From Methylococcaceae bacterium (lineage in GTDB: Bacteria; Pseudomonadota; Gammaproteobacteria; Methylococcales; Methylomonadaceae), in contig RFQK01000117.1 in assembly GCA_009925045.1 (NCBI GenBank), positions 1 to 5,371 of the forward strand: a stretch of DNA of 5,371 nt, written 5' to 3'. The notes under the pieces are model-generated. The model had not been told where the DNA came from. It saw nothing but the letters and a program-made list of their open reading frames with translations, and did not search any database. Shown here in pieces: positions 1-5,371 of the stretch. Position 1 is the first letter of the stretch; every line of letters starts with the position of its first letter. The position numbers were made by a program, and so were the translations under genes.

Positions 1-1458
1 CCTGTCAGCTTTAAACATGCCGCTATTTTGGGAAAAGACTTTCCACAAGATTTAGCCATTTCTTATCAGGTAGCCCCTGAAGACTGCACGGGTTGCAGTC
101 TGTGTGTAGACATTTGTCCTATCCGGGATAAATCTAATGCCAGCCGTAAAGCATTGAATATGCAAGCACAGGCGCCTTTAAGAGCCAATGAAATTGTAAA
201 TTGGAATTACTTTCTTCAATTACCTGAATATGACCGCAGTTTAGTGAAAACCAATACCATCAAAGGCTCGATGTTGTTGCAACCTTTGTTCGAATTTTCG
301 GGAGCCTGTGTGGGTTGTGGGGAAACGCCATATATCAAACTTGCCAGTCAGCTATTTGGTGATCGGATGATTGTGGCGAATGCCACGGGCTGTTCTTCAA
401 TTTATGGCGGCAACTTACCCACTACACCTTGGGCTAAAAACGCTGAAGGACGTGGACCCGCCTGGAGCAATTCTCTATTCGAAGACAACGCCGAATTCGG
501 TCTAGGGATGCGATTAGCCATTGACCAAGAAAAATCGCGCGCCCAAGCATTGCTTTTGTCATTGACGGAAAGTTTAGGGCAAGGCTTGGTTGAAGAAATA
601 TTGGACTGTGAGCAAGTTGATGAAGCCGGCATTTACGAACAACGCCAACGAATTATGGAATTAAAACAGCGCTTGGCTAGTATTGACAGTCCTGAAGCAA
701 TTGCTTTGTCACAGTGTGCCGATTATCTTTGTAAAAAAAGTGTCTGGATAATCGGTGGTGATGGTTGGGCATATGATATTGGCTATGGCGGTTTAGACCA
801 TGTTTTGGCCAGTGGCCAGAACGTCAATATTTTAGTACTTGATACCGAAGTCTATTCAAATACCGGCGGACAGAAATCCAAGGCCACACCTTTAGGTGCA
901 GTTGCCAAATTTGCGTCCGGAGGTAAAGCCAAAAGCAAAAAGGATCTTGCTTTACTAGCCATGGACTACGGCAATGTCTACGTCGCTCATGTGGCTTATG
1001 CGGGCAAAGATACCCAAACCTTAACGGCTTTTTTGGAAGCTGAAGCCCATGATGGTCCCTCTATCATAATAGCCTACTCACCTTGTATTGCTCATGGTGT
1101 CGATCTTTCAAACAATCACAGACAACAAAATTTGGCGGTTAAAAGTGGACATTGGCCCTTATTTAGATTTGACCCCGCCAAAATCCAACACGGTAAAAAC
1201 CCTATGCACCTGGATTCAGCTGAACCCAGTATTTCATATCGAGAGTTTGTTATGAGTGAAACACGTTTCAGTATGTTGTGGCAAAGCGATCCTGAATCAG
1301 CCGAAAGTTTTCTGCAGCAGGCTCAGCAAGAAGTTATCAGTCGTTATCACTACTACAAACAATTGTCAGAATTAGACTGGAGCCAATGTTTAAGCCCTGC
1401 TGCTTTAAAAGCACAAGTAACCGCCAATCCGCCACACAGCGAGATTAATCATGAATAA
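1..1458 (+). CDS. nifJ: Pyruvate:ferredoxin (flavodoxin) oxidoreductase, C-terminal part (5' end cut by window)
   Basis: This cytoplasmic enzyme oxidises pyruvate with CoA to acetyl-CoA and CO2, passing electrons through thiamine diphosphate and three [4Fe-4S] clusters to ferredoxin or flavodoxin. The frame is open from base 1, so the TTG at 28 is not a start; 485 residues of a protein usually near 1,170-1,200 are present. Fragment residues 29, 32, 35 and 39 form the second ferredoxin-type motif, CTGCSLCVDICP. The proximal cluster ligands are C103 and C106 (GACVGCGETPY), C131 (ATGCSSIYGGN) and C362 (YSPCIAHG). Their spacing agrees with my recollection of the Desulfovibrio africanus enzyme. 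The thiamine diphosphate site runs from GDGW (253) to DTEVYSNTGGQ (281-291). No break or missing key residue is visible. About 40 residues follow the RYHYYKQL segment near residue 448. The stop TAA (1456-1458) lies inside the next gene, implying co-transcription. The family call is secure; the physiological acceptor is unknown. Confidence 0.96.
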   Translation, partial: PVSFKHAAILGKDFPQDLAISYQVAPEDCTGCSLCVDICPIRDKSNASRKALNMQAQAPLRANEIVNWNYFLQLPEYDRSLVKTNTIKGSMLLQPLFEFSGACVGCGETPYIKLASQLFGDRMIVANATGCSSIYGGNLPTTPWAKNAEGRGPAWSNSLFEDNAEFGLGMRLAIDQEKSRAQALLLSLTESLGQGLVEEILDCEQVDEAGIYEQRQRIMELKQRLASIDSPEAIALSQCADYLCKKSVWIIGGDGWAYDIGYGGLDHVLASGQNVNILVLDTEVYSNTGGQKSKATPLGAVAKFASGGKAKSKKDLALLAMDYGNVYVAHVAYAGKDTQTLTAFLEAEAHDGPSIIIAYSPCIAHGVDLSNNHRQQNLAVKSGHWPLFRFDPAKIQHGKNPMHLDSAEPSISYREFVMSETRFSMLWQSDPESAESFLQQAQQEVISRYHYYKQLSELDWSQCLSPAALKAQVTANPPHSEINHE

Positions 1459-2464
1459 GCTAGCTACAAACTACTTAGGTTTGGATCTTAAAAATCCATT
1501 GGTACCGTCCGCTTCACCTTTAAGCAAAGATTTGGCCCACGCCAAGCGTCTTCAAGATGCCGGCGCATCGGCATTGATCATGTATTCCTTGTTTGAAGAA
1601 AAAATTGCAGCGGAACAGCAGCATCTTCTCCGTTTCTTTTATGAACAATCCTTAGGGCATGCAGAAGCCGATAGTTTTCATCCCGTACCCGATCATGTTA
1701 AAAGTTACTTTGATGGTTATCTAGATCAGCTATACAGCTTGAAACAAGGCCTGGAAATTCCGGTGATTGCCAGTCTTAATGGAACCACATTGGGTGGCTG
1801 GATTGAATATGCCCATCACTTAGAACAGGCAGGGGCGGATGCATTGGAGCTCAATATTTATCATTTACCGACGGATGCCGAACAAAGTAGTAACAGTATT
1901 GAACATCATTATCTGCAGATTGTTGGCGCCATTCGTCAGGAAATATCCATACCGCTGACTGTCAAGCTTTCACCCCAATTTAGTTCACCCCTCCATTTCA
2001 TCAAGGCTTTAGAGTCTGCTGGTGCAAATGGTATCAGTCTCTTTAATCGTTTTTATCAGGCGGATATTGATTTAGAAACTCTCAATATTGTCCCAAAATT
2101 AGAGTTATCAACCGTTGCGGAAGCTTTGCTGCGTATACGCTGGACGGCTTTATTGTATGGACAAACCAAGATGTCGCTGGCAGTAACCGGTGGTTTCCAT
2201 CAAACACCTGAAACCATAAAAGCATTACTCGCAGGTGCAGATGTTGTGCATTACTGTAGCGCCCTGCTTTTGGCGGGGCCTGGCAGGTTAAGCAGTATTC
2301 TGCAAGAACTGGCGCTTTGGCTTGAAGAACATGAATACGAATCGATACAACAACTTAAAGGCAGTGTGAGTTATAAAAACGCTATCAATCCAAGTGCTTA
2401 CGAACGCGCCAATTATCTGGAAGTATTAGACAGCTATACACCTAGCCCAGGCATTTGGCGCTAG
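1451..2464 (+). CDS. Dihydroorotate dehydrogenase-like FMN protein (probably not a true PyrD)
   Basis: This 337-residue protein has the TIM-barrel look of the class 1 dihydroorotate dehydrogenase family. The N-terminal signature is NPLVPSASPLSKD (15-27). The strand IASLNG is at 106-111 and LELNIYHLP at 132-140. TVKLSP is at 170-175, with K172 as the likely FMN-contacting lysine. VTGGFH (245-250) followed by AGADVVHYCSALL (261-273) forms the usual phosphate-binding end. Where authentic enzymes carry the base in a loop such as NLSCPN (Cys in class 1, Ser in class 2), this protein reads NIYHLPTD, with neither residue at that place. Its only cysteine is C269, near the C-terminus. Dihydroorotate oxidation is therefore doubtful and the substrate is unknown. 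The ATG overlaps the end of nifJ by 8 bases, with a weak GAG at 1441-1443, so translation is probably coupled. I infer a role linked to the pyruvate oxidoreductase. Family membership is secure, function is not. Confidence 0.9.
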   Translation: MNKLATNYLGLDLKNPLVPSASPLSKDLAHAKRLQDAGASALIMYSLFEEKIAAEQQHLLRFFYEQSLGHAEADSFHPVPDHVKSYFDGYLDQLYSLKQGLEIPVIASLNGTTLGGWIEYAHHLEQAGADALELNIYHLPTDAEQSSNSIEHHYLQIVGAIRQEISIPLTVKLSPQFSSPLHFIKALESAGANGISLFNRFYQADIDLETLNIVPKLELSTVAEALLRIRWTALLYGQTKMSLAVTGGFHQTPETIKALLAGADVVHYCSALLLAGPGRLSSILQELALWLEEHEYESIQQLKGSVSYKNAINPSAYERANYLEVLDSYTPSPGIWR

Positions 2465-2483
2465 GTTCACGCTTTCGAATGCC
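2450..2483. terminator. Weak hairpin between convergent genes, possible bidirectional terminator
   Basis: GGCATT (2450-2455) can pair with AATGCC (2478-2483). Inside it, GCG (2458-2460) can pair with CGC (2470-2472), leaving an asymmetric internal loop. The structure spans the stop codon of the dihydroorotate-dehydrogenase-like gene and sits about 20 bases beyond the hemN stop. No T-tract follows on either strand, so it does not meet the usual intrinsic terminator pattern. A competing 4-bp stem, GCCG/CGGC (2481-2492), uses some of the same bases. The position between convergent genes is the main support. Confidence 0.25.
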
Positions 2484-2504
2484 GAGCGCGGCCGTCTGTC
2501 TGGT

Positions 2505-3884
2505 TTAAATGACCTTGGAAAACTGCTGTTGTTTTTGGGTTAAGTATTTGTCAAACACCATACAAATATTGCGTATCAGTAGGCGCCCAGCGACATGAAC
2601 CTGAATACTGTTATCACTCAAATCCAGTAAGCCATCGTTCTGCATGCCGCCAAGATTAACTAATTCATTGGCAAAATAGTCGGCAAATTGGATACTGAAT
2701 TGCTGCTCAATGCTTGGAAAGTCTAAACGAAAGTGACAGATCAACTGAGTGATCACTTCACGGCGTATTTTGTCATCTTCATTCAAATCAACCCCCTTAT
2801 AGACAGGCAATTGCCCCCTGCTGATCAGCGCGTCGTATTGATCCAATTCTTTAACATTCTGAATATAGGCATCCCCAACCCGTCCGATTGAAGTGATCCC
2901 CAATCCCACTAAATCACAATCCGAATGAGTCGAATAGCCTTGGAAATTACGATATAACTTGCCTTCACGTTGTGCGATTGCCAATTCATCATTGGGTTTG
3001 GCGAAATGGTCCATGCCGATATAGACATAGCCGGCTTCTGTCAGTTTATTACCAAACATTTGCAGAATATCCAGACGCACTTCCGCTGGAGGTAAATCTG
3101 CTTCGTGAATTTGTCTTTGGGTCTTAAAACGACTGGGTAAATGGGCGTAATTGAAAATCGAAAAACGATCCGGCGCATACTCAAGCACCTGATCCAGAGT
3201 ATTAGCAAAAGTTGCCACCGTTTGTAAGGGTAAACCATAGATTAAATCCACATTCGTGGAGCGAAAGCCATGATTACGCGCTGCCTCTAACACTGCAAAT
3301 GTTTGTTGTTTAGATTGAATTCGATTCACAGCTTTCTGTACTGCGGGATCAAAGTCCTGCAAACCTAAACTGATGCGATTAAAGCCCAGTTCTCTCAATT
3401 CACGAATCGTTTCAGAATGCGTTTCGCGGGGATCGACTTCAACAGAATATTCGCCTTGATCATCATCACGAAGCTTGAAATGCTTTCGGGTCACTGCCAT
3501 CAACTGCGTCATTTGCTGATGATTGAGAAATGTAGGCGTCCCTCCTCCCCAATGTAACTGATTAACCACTCTGGAATGATCAAACAAGTCCCCCACCATA
3601 GCGATTTCTTTACAGAGATTCTCTAAATACGGGACAGCATGCGATCGGTTGTTGGTAATAATTTTATTACAGGCACAATAGAAACAAACAGTGTCACAGA
3701 AAGGTATATGAAAATACAGTGATAAGGGACCACCTAAGGTGTTCGATTGAGTGATATGCGAACGGTAATCAGCATCGCTGAAGCCCTCATGTAATTCCAA
3801 TGCAGTCGGATAAGAGGTATATCGGGGGCCTGATTGGTTATAGCGATGGATCAGGTCGAGATCAAATTTAATTGATTGGTCCAT
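2505..3884 (-). CDS. hemN: Oxygen-independent coproporphyrinogen III oxidase (radical SAM)
   Basis: HemN decarboxylates two propionate side chains of coproporphyrinogen III to give protoporphyrinogen IX in haem synthesis, using S-adenosylmethionine instead of O2; it acts in the cytoplasm. The 459-residue product is close to the 457 of E. coli HemN and aligns with it by eye from the N-terminal YNQSGPRYTSYPTA (15-28) to the C-terminal QQFSKVI. The radical SAM cluster motif is CDTVCFYCAC, with C63, C67, C70 and the extra C72 that marks true HemN rather than the HemW-like relatives. HWGGGTPTFL (111-120) is the SAM-binding glycine motif; EVDPRE (149-154), NVDLIYGLP (211-219) and GMDHFA (290-295) are also conserved. 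The ATG at 3882-3884 fits the family start, although only a weak purine stretch precedes it. The gene stands alone, convergent with the upstream pair and divergent from purE. A low-oxygen role is known for the family; regulation here is uncertain. Confidence 0.97.
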   Translation of the reverse strand: MDQSIKFDLDLIHRYNQSGPRYTSYPTALELHEGFSDADYRSHITQSNTLGGPLSLYFHIPFCDTVCFYCACNKIITNNRSHAVPYLENLCKEIAMVGDLFDHSRVVNQLHWGGGTPTFLNHQQMTQLMAVTRKHFKLRDDDQGEYSVEVDPRETHSETIRELRELGFNRISLGLQDFDPAVQKAVNRIQSKQQTFAVLEAARNHGFRSTNVDLIYGLPLQTVATFANTLDQVLEYAPDRFSIFNYAHLPSRFKTQRQIHEADLPPAEVRLDILQMFGNKLTEAGYVYIGMDHFAKPNDELAIAQREGKLYRNFQGYSTHSDCDLVGLGITSIGRVGDAYIQNVKELDQYDALISRGQLPVYKGVDLNEDDKIRREVITQLICHFRLDFPSIEQQFSIQFADYFANELVNLGGMQNDGLLDLSDNSIQVHVAGRLLIRNICMVFDKYLTQKQQQFSKVI

Positions 3885-3915
3885 GAATAGATTTCTGTGA
3901 GTAGTAGTTTGCTTA

Positions 3916-3937
3916 TTAACTGATCAATTAAGTTGAT
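3916..3937. promoter_or_regulatory. Overlapping AT-rich palindromes upstream of hemN, possible operator
   Basis: TTAACTGATCAATTAA (3916-3931) is a 16-base near-perfect palindrome with one mismatched pair. Overlapping it is ATCAA-N5-TTGAT (3923-3937). The sites lie 32-53 bases upstream of the hemN start, a sensible place for a regulator of that gene. The half-sites resemble those of FNR-type regulators, but in the ATCAA..TTGAT order rather than the FNR order TTGAT-N4-ATCAA, so no named regulator can be assigned. No convincing -35/-10 pair for hemN was found; the best is TTGCTA with a poor -10 on the minus strand. Confidence 0.3.
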
Positions 3938-4029
3938 AGCAATGGTTTGAGAATCGCTCGTTTACCTTCCATTCTAACAGGAAAGCCCCCTGCGACCCAC
4001 CGTCAGTAGCTAGTAAGCCCTCATATTTG

Positions 4030-4038
4030 TGAGATAAT
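4030..4038 (+). promoter_or_regulatory. Extended -10 promoter element for purEK
   Basis: TGA followed by GATAAT (4033-4038) gives a TGn extended -10 and a hexamer matching TATAAT at five of six positions. No good -35 hexamer lies 17-18 bases upstream, which is tolerable for extended -10 promoters. Transcription would start near 4045, leaving a leader of about 27 bases before purE, enough for the ribosome binding site and little else. Confidence 0.45.
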
Positions 4039-4061
4039 GGCGGATCGTTATTGCGTTTACC

Positions 4062-4065
4062 GGAG
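4062..4065 (+). promoter_or_regulatory. Ribosome binding site of purE
   Basis: GGAG lies six bases before the ATG at 4072. It selects that ATG over the in-frame TTG at 4051, which has no comparable site, would add seven residues unlike the family N-terminus, and would lie almost at the predicted transcription start. Confidence 0.75.
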
Positions 4066-4071
4066 ATTTGC

Positions 4072-4569
4072 ATGACCGCATTAATAGGCATCATCATGGG
4101 ATCCTCATCAGATTGGGATACCATGCAGCATGCCGTTGAGACACTGGAGCAATTAGCTATACCCTATGAAGTGGAAGTTGTTTCAGCCCATCGTACGCCT
4201 GACAAATTGTTTCAGTATGCTGAAACAGCGGAAGCCAGAGGCATAGAAGTCATTATTGCCGGCGCTGGCGGTGCCGCTCATCTACCCGGAATGACAGCTG
4301 CAAAAACAGCTATTCCTGTTTTAGGTGTACCGGTTCAATCAAAAGCTCTCAATGGTATGGATTCCTTGCTTTCTATTGTCCAGATGCCAGCCGGCATCCC
4401 GGTTGGAACACTGGCAATTGGTAAAGCAGGTGCTGTAAATGCCGCATTACTTGCCGCAGCCATCATTAGCAATAAACACCATACGTTTCGTTCAGCATTG
4501 GATGCGTTTCGTCAGCAACAAACTGATAAAGTTCTTGAAAATCCAGATCCTAGACAGGTGAACGCATGA
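4072..4569 (+). CDS. purE: N5-carboxyaminoimidazole ribonucleotide mutase, class I PurE
   Basis: PurE moves the carboxyl group of N5-CAIR to carbon, giving CAIR in de novo purine synthesis. The product is 165 residues, normal for bacterial class I PurE. The phosphate/nucleotide loop is [11 protein letters not shown] (8-18). SAHRTPDKL (38-46) carries the catalytic histidine H40, matching E. coli H45. [12 protein letters not shown] (63-74) marks the class I, PurK-dependent form rather than the CO2-using class II form, and [26 protein letters not shown] sequence follows at 85-106. [14 protein letters not shown] (108-121) and the tail ENPDPR (156-161) are also typical. All expected active-site positions are present. 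The start is ATG 4072, chosen for its GGAG site and the family N-terminus. The stop TGA overlaps the purK start by four bases (ATGA), so the two genes are translated together. Its substrate is normally supplied by PurK, whose gene here is altered. Confidence 0.97.
   Translation: MTALIGIIMGSSSDWDTMQHAVETLEQLAIPYEVEVVSAHRTPDKLFQYAETAEARGIEVIIAGAGGAAHLPGMTAAKTAIPVLGVPVQSKALNGMDSLLSIVQMPAGIPVGTLAIGKAGAVNAALLAAAIISNKHHTFRSALDAFRQQQTDKVLENPDPRQVNA
4556..4561 (+). promoter_or_regulatory. Ribosome binding site of purK
   Basis: AGGTGA matches the 3' part of the extended Shine-Dalgarno consensus and lies four bases before the ATG at 4566, inside the last codons of purE. Together with the ATGA overlap it supports 4566 as the purK start. 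Confidence 0.6.
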
Positions 4570-5371
4570 AAGTGGGGATTTTAGGGGGCGGTCAGTTAGC
4601 ACGCGTCACCTATGAGTTTGAAAACGTACCCGCTGAAGTTGCCAGTTTCTTGGCCAGTAAAACCAAGGTGTACCCACCAGCCAATGCCCTTGCTGTTGCA
4701 CAGGATCGTCTGGTTGAGAAAAACTTTTTCAAGCAATTAGGTATAGGTACGGCACCGTTTGCACCCGTTGATAGTTTGGCTGATTTACAACAAGCCATGT
4801 CCCATATTGGCTACCCAGCTATTCTGAAAAGCCGACGTATGGGTTATGACGGCAAGGGCCAGGTAGTGTTGAATTCGGCTGATGATTTGCAAAATGCTTG
4901 GGACAGCATGAAGGGTGTCGCCTCTATTGTGGAAGGATTTGTGAATTTCCAGCGCGAGGTCTCAATTATTGCTGCCCGCAACCCTTCAGGTGAAATCGTT
5001 TACTACCCACTGTCACAAAATTATCATCGCAAAGGCATTCTGCGCATTGCTGAATGCCAGTCGGATGATGCTTTACAGACACAGGCTGAACGTCAGGTAC
5101 GCGCCTTACTAGAAGCGCTTGATTATGTCGGTGTGATTGCCCTAGAACTCTTCGATGTCGATGGCGCATTATTAGCCAATGAATTTGCCCCCCGCGTGCA
5201 TAATTCAGGCCACTGGACTATTGAAGGCTCTGAAACCAGTCAATTTGAAAATCATCTTAGAGCCATTCTTGATTTACCACTGGGTAGCACGCAGGCCCGT
5301 GGATATTCGGCTATGGTCAATTTCATTGGTGGAGTGCCAGAGACTTCAGCTGTTATGGGCTTGGCGAATGC
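4566..5371 (+). CDS. purK: N5-carboxyaminoimidazole ribonucleotide synthase with internal in-frame deletion (3' end cut)
   Basis: PurK uses ATP and bicarbonate to convert AIR to N5-CAIR, the substrate of PurE. The frame is open for 268 residues to the window end. Residues 1-13, [13 protein letters not shown], are the standard first strand and glycine loop. Residue 14 onward, [11 protein letters not shown], is also standard but normally lies about 50-60 residues further along. The helices and strands between them in the pre-ATP-grasp domain are absent. The rest is intact: [14 protein letters not shown] (37-50), the ATP-grasp lysine region [13 protein letters not shown] (87-99), [12 protein letters not shown] (122-133), the metal/ATP motif [13 protein letters not shown] (205-217) and [10 protein letters not shown]. 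No stop or frameshift occurs. The start is fixed by AGGTGA and the ATGA overlap with purE. The family is certain. Activity is doubtful, because the lost part helps build the substrate-binding cleft. A real deletion, a rare short form or an assembly error are all possible. Confidence 0.93.
   Translation, partial: MKVGILGGGQLARVTYEFENVPAEVASFLASKTKVYPPANALAVAQDRLVEKNFFKQLGIGTAPFAPVDSLADLQQAMSHIGYPAILKSRRMGYDGKGQVVLNSADDLQNAWDSMKGVASIVEGFVNFQREVSIIAARNPSGEIVYYPLSQNYHRKGILRIAECQSDDALQTQAERQVRALLEALDYVGVIALELFDVDGALLANEFAPRVHNSGHWTIEGSETSQFENHLRAILDLPLGSTQARGYSAMVNFIGGVPETSAVMGLAN
4602..4607 (+). other. Junction of the apparent purK internal deletion
   Basis: Codon CGC (Arg13) at 4602-4604 ends the glycine-loop segment and GTC (Val14) at 4605-4607 begins the VTYEFENVP segment. 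In ordinary PurK proteins the two are separated by roughly 50-60 residues (about 150-180 bases). The reading frame is kept. The palindrome ACGCGT (4601-4606) straddles the join, which may be chance. Confidence 0.7.

Noticed and set aside
28..30. TTG at 28 as the start of the first gene
   Set aside because: The frame is open to base 1 and the protein is plainly the C-terminal part of a much longer NifJ, so the gene continues upstream of the window.
402..632. Minus-strand frame of 76 codons opposite nifJ
   Set aside because: It is antisense to highly conserved cluster-binding sequence of nifJ and has no features of its own.
3041..3238. Minus-strand frame of 65 codons within hemN
   Set aside because: It lies wholly inside hemN in another frame, and its translation has no family features.
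3933..3946. FNR box upstream of hemN
   Set aside because: TTGAT is followed at the right spacing by ATGGT, not ATCAA, so only the first half matches.
4046..4064. PurR-like operator upstream of purE
   Set aside because: Only one half (reverse strand GTAAACGC) resembles the E. coli PurR site; the other half does not match, and PurR is not expected in all gammaproteobacteria.
3924..4124. Open minus-strand frame of 66 codons across the hemN-purE gap
   Set aside because: It runs antisense over the purE promoter, ribosome binding site and first codons, has no recognisable domain, and competes with a secure gene.
4610..5169. Minus-strand open frames opposite purK (4610-4798 and 4966-5169)
   Set aside because: They are antisense to well-conserved purK coding sequence and show no domain or ribosome binding site; they are best read as shadows.

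Overview
The window carries five genes typical of a Gram-negative bacterium, most likely a gammaproteobacterium of moderate G+C. The inferred HemN protein follows the Escherichia coli protein almost from end to end, including the closing QQFS-basic-VI. PurE and PurK are also of the proteobacterial type. A NifJ-type pyruvate oxidoreductase followed by a dihydroorotate-dehydrogenase-like gene is a pairing I associate with methane-oxidising gammaproteobacteria (Methylococcales) and with cyanobacteria. The Methylococcales assignment is therefore a guess from memory, not something the sequence proves.

Layout. Bases 1-1458 (+) are the C-terminal part of pyruvate:ferredoxin/flavodoxin oxidoreductase (nifJ), cut by the window start. 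Its stop overlaps by 8 bases the start of a dihydroorotate-dehydrogenase-like flavoprotein (1451-2464, +), so the two look like one operon. A 40-base gap with a weak hairpin separates this pair from the convergent hemN (2505-3884, -), the oxygen-independent coproporphyrinogen III oxidase. A 187-base divergent intergenic region (3885-4071) holds overlapping AT-rich palindromes on the hemN side and an extended -10 promoter on the purE side. Then come purE (4072-4569, +) and purK (4566 to the window end, +), overlapping by ATGA.

How the genes relate. NifJ and HemN are both oxygen-sensitive iron-sulfur enzymes suited to low oxygen: NifJ makes acetyl-CoA and low-potential electrons, and HemN makes protoporphyrinogen precursor without O2. 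PurE and PurK together convert AIR to CAIR in purine synthesis.

The most striking point is in purK. The N-terminal glycine-rich strand (residues 1-13) runs straight into the segment VTYEFENVP, which in ordinary PurK lies some 50-60 residues further on. About half of the N-terminal pre-ATP-grasp domain is missing, in frame, while the rest of the enzyme is well preserved. A second point is that the dihydroorotate-dehydrogenase-like protein lacks the usual catalytic Cys/Ser loop. I found no mobile element, CRISPR array, RNA gene or wholly unknown system. All genes belong to recognisable families, and there is no gene-free stretch longer than 300 bases.
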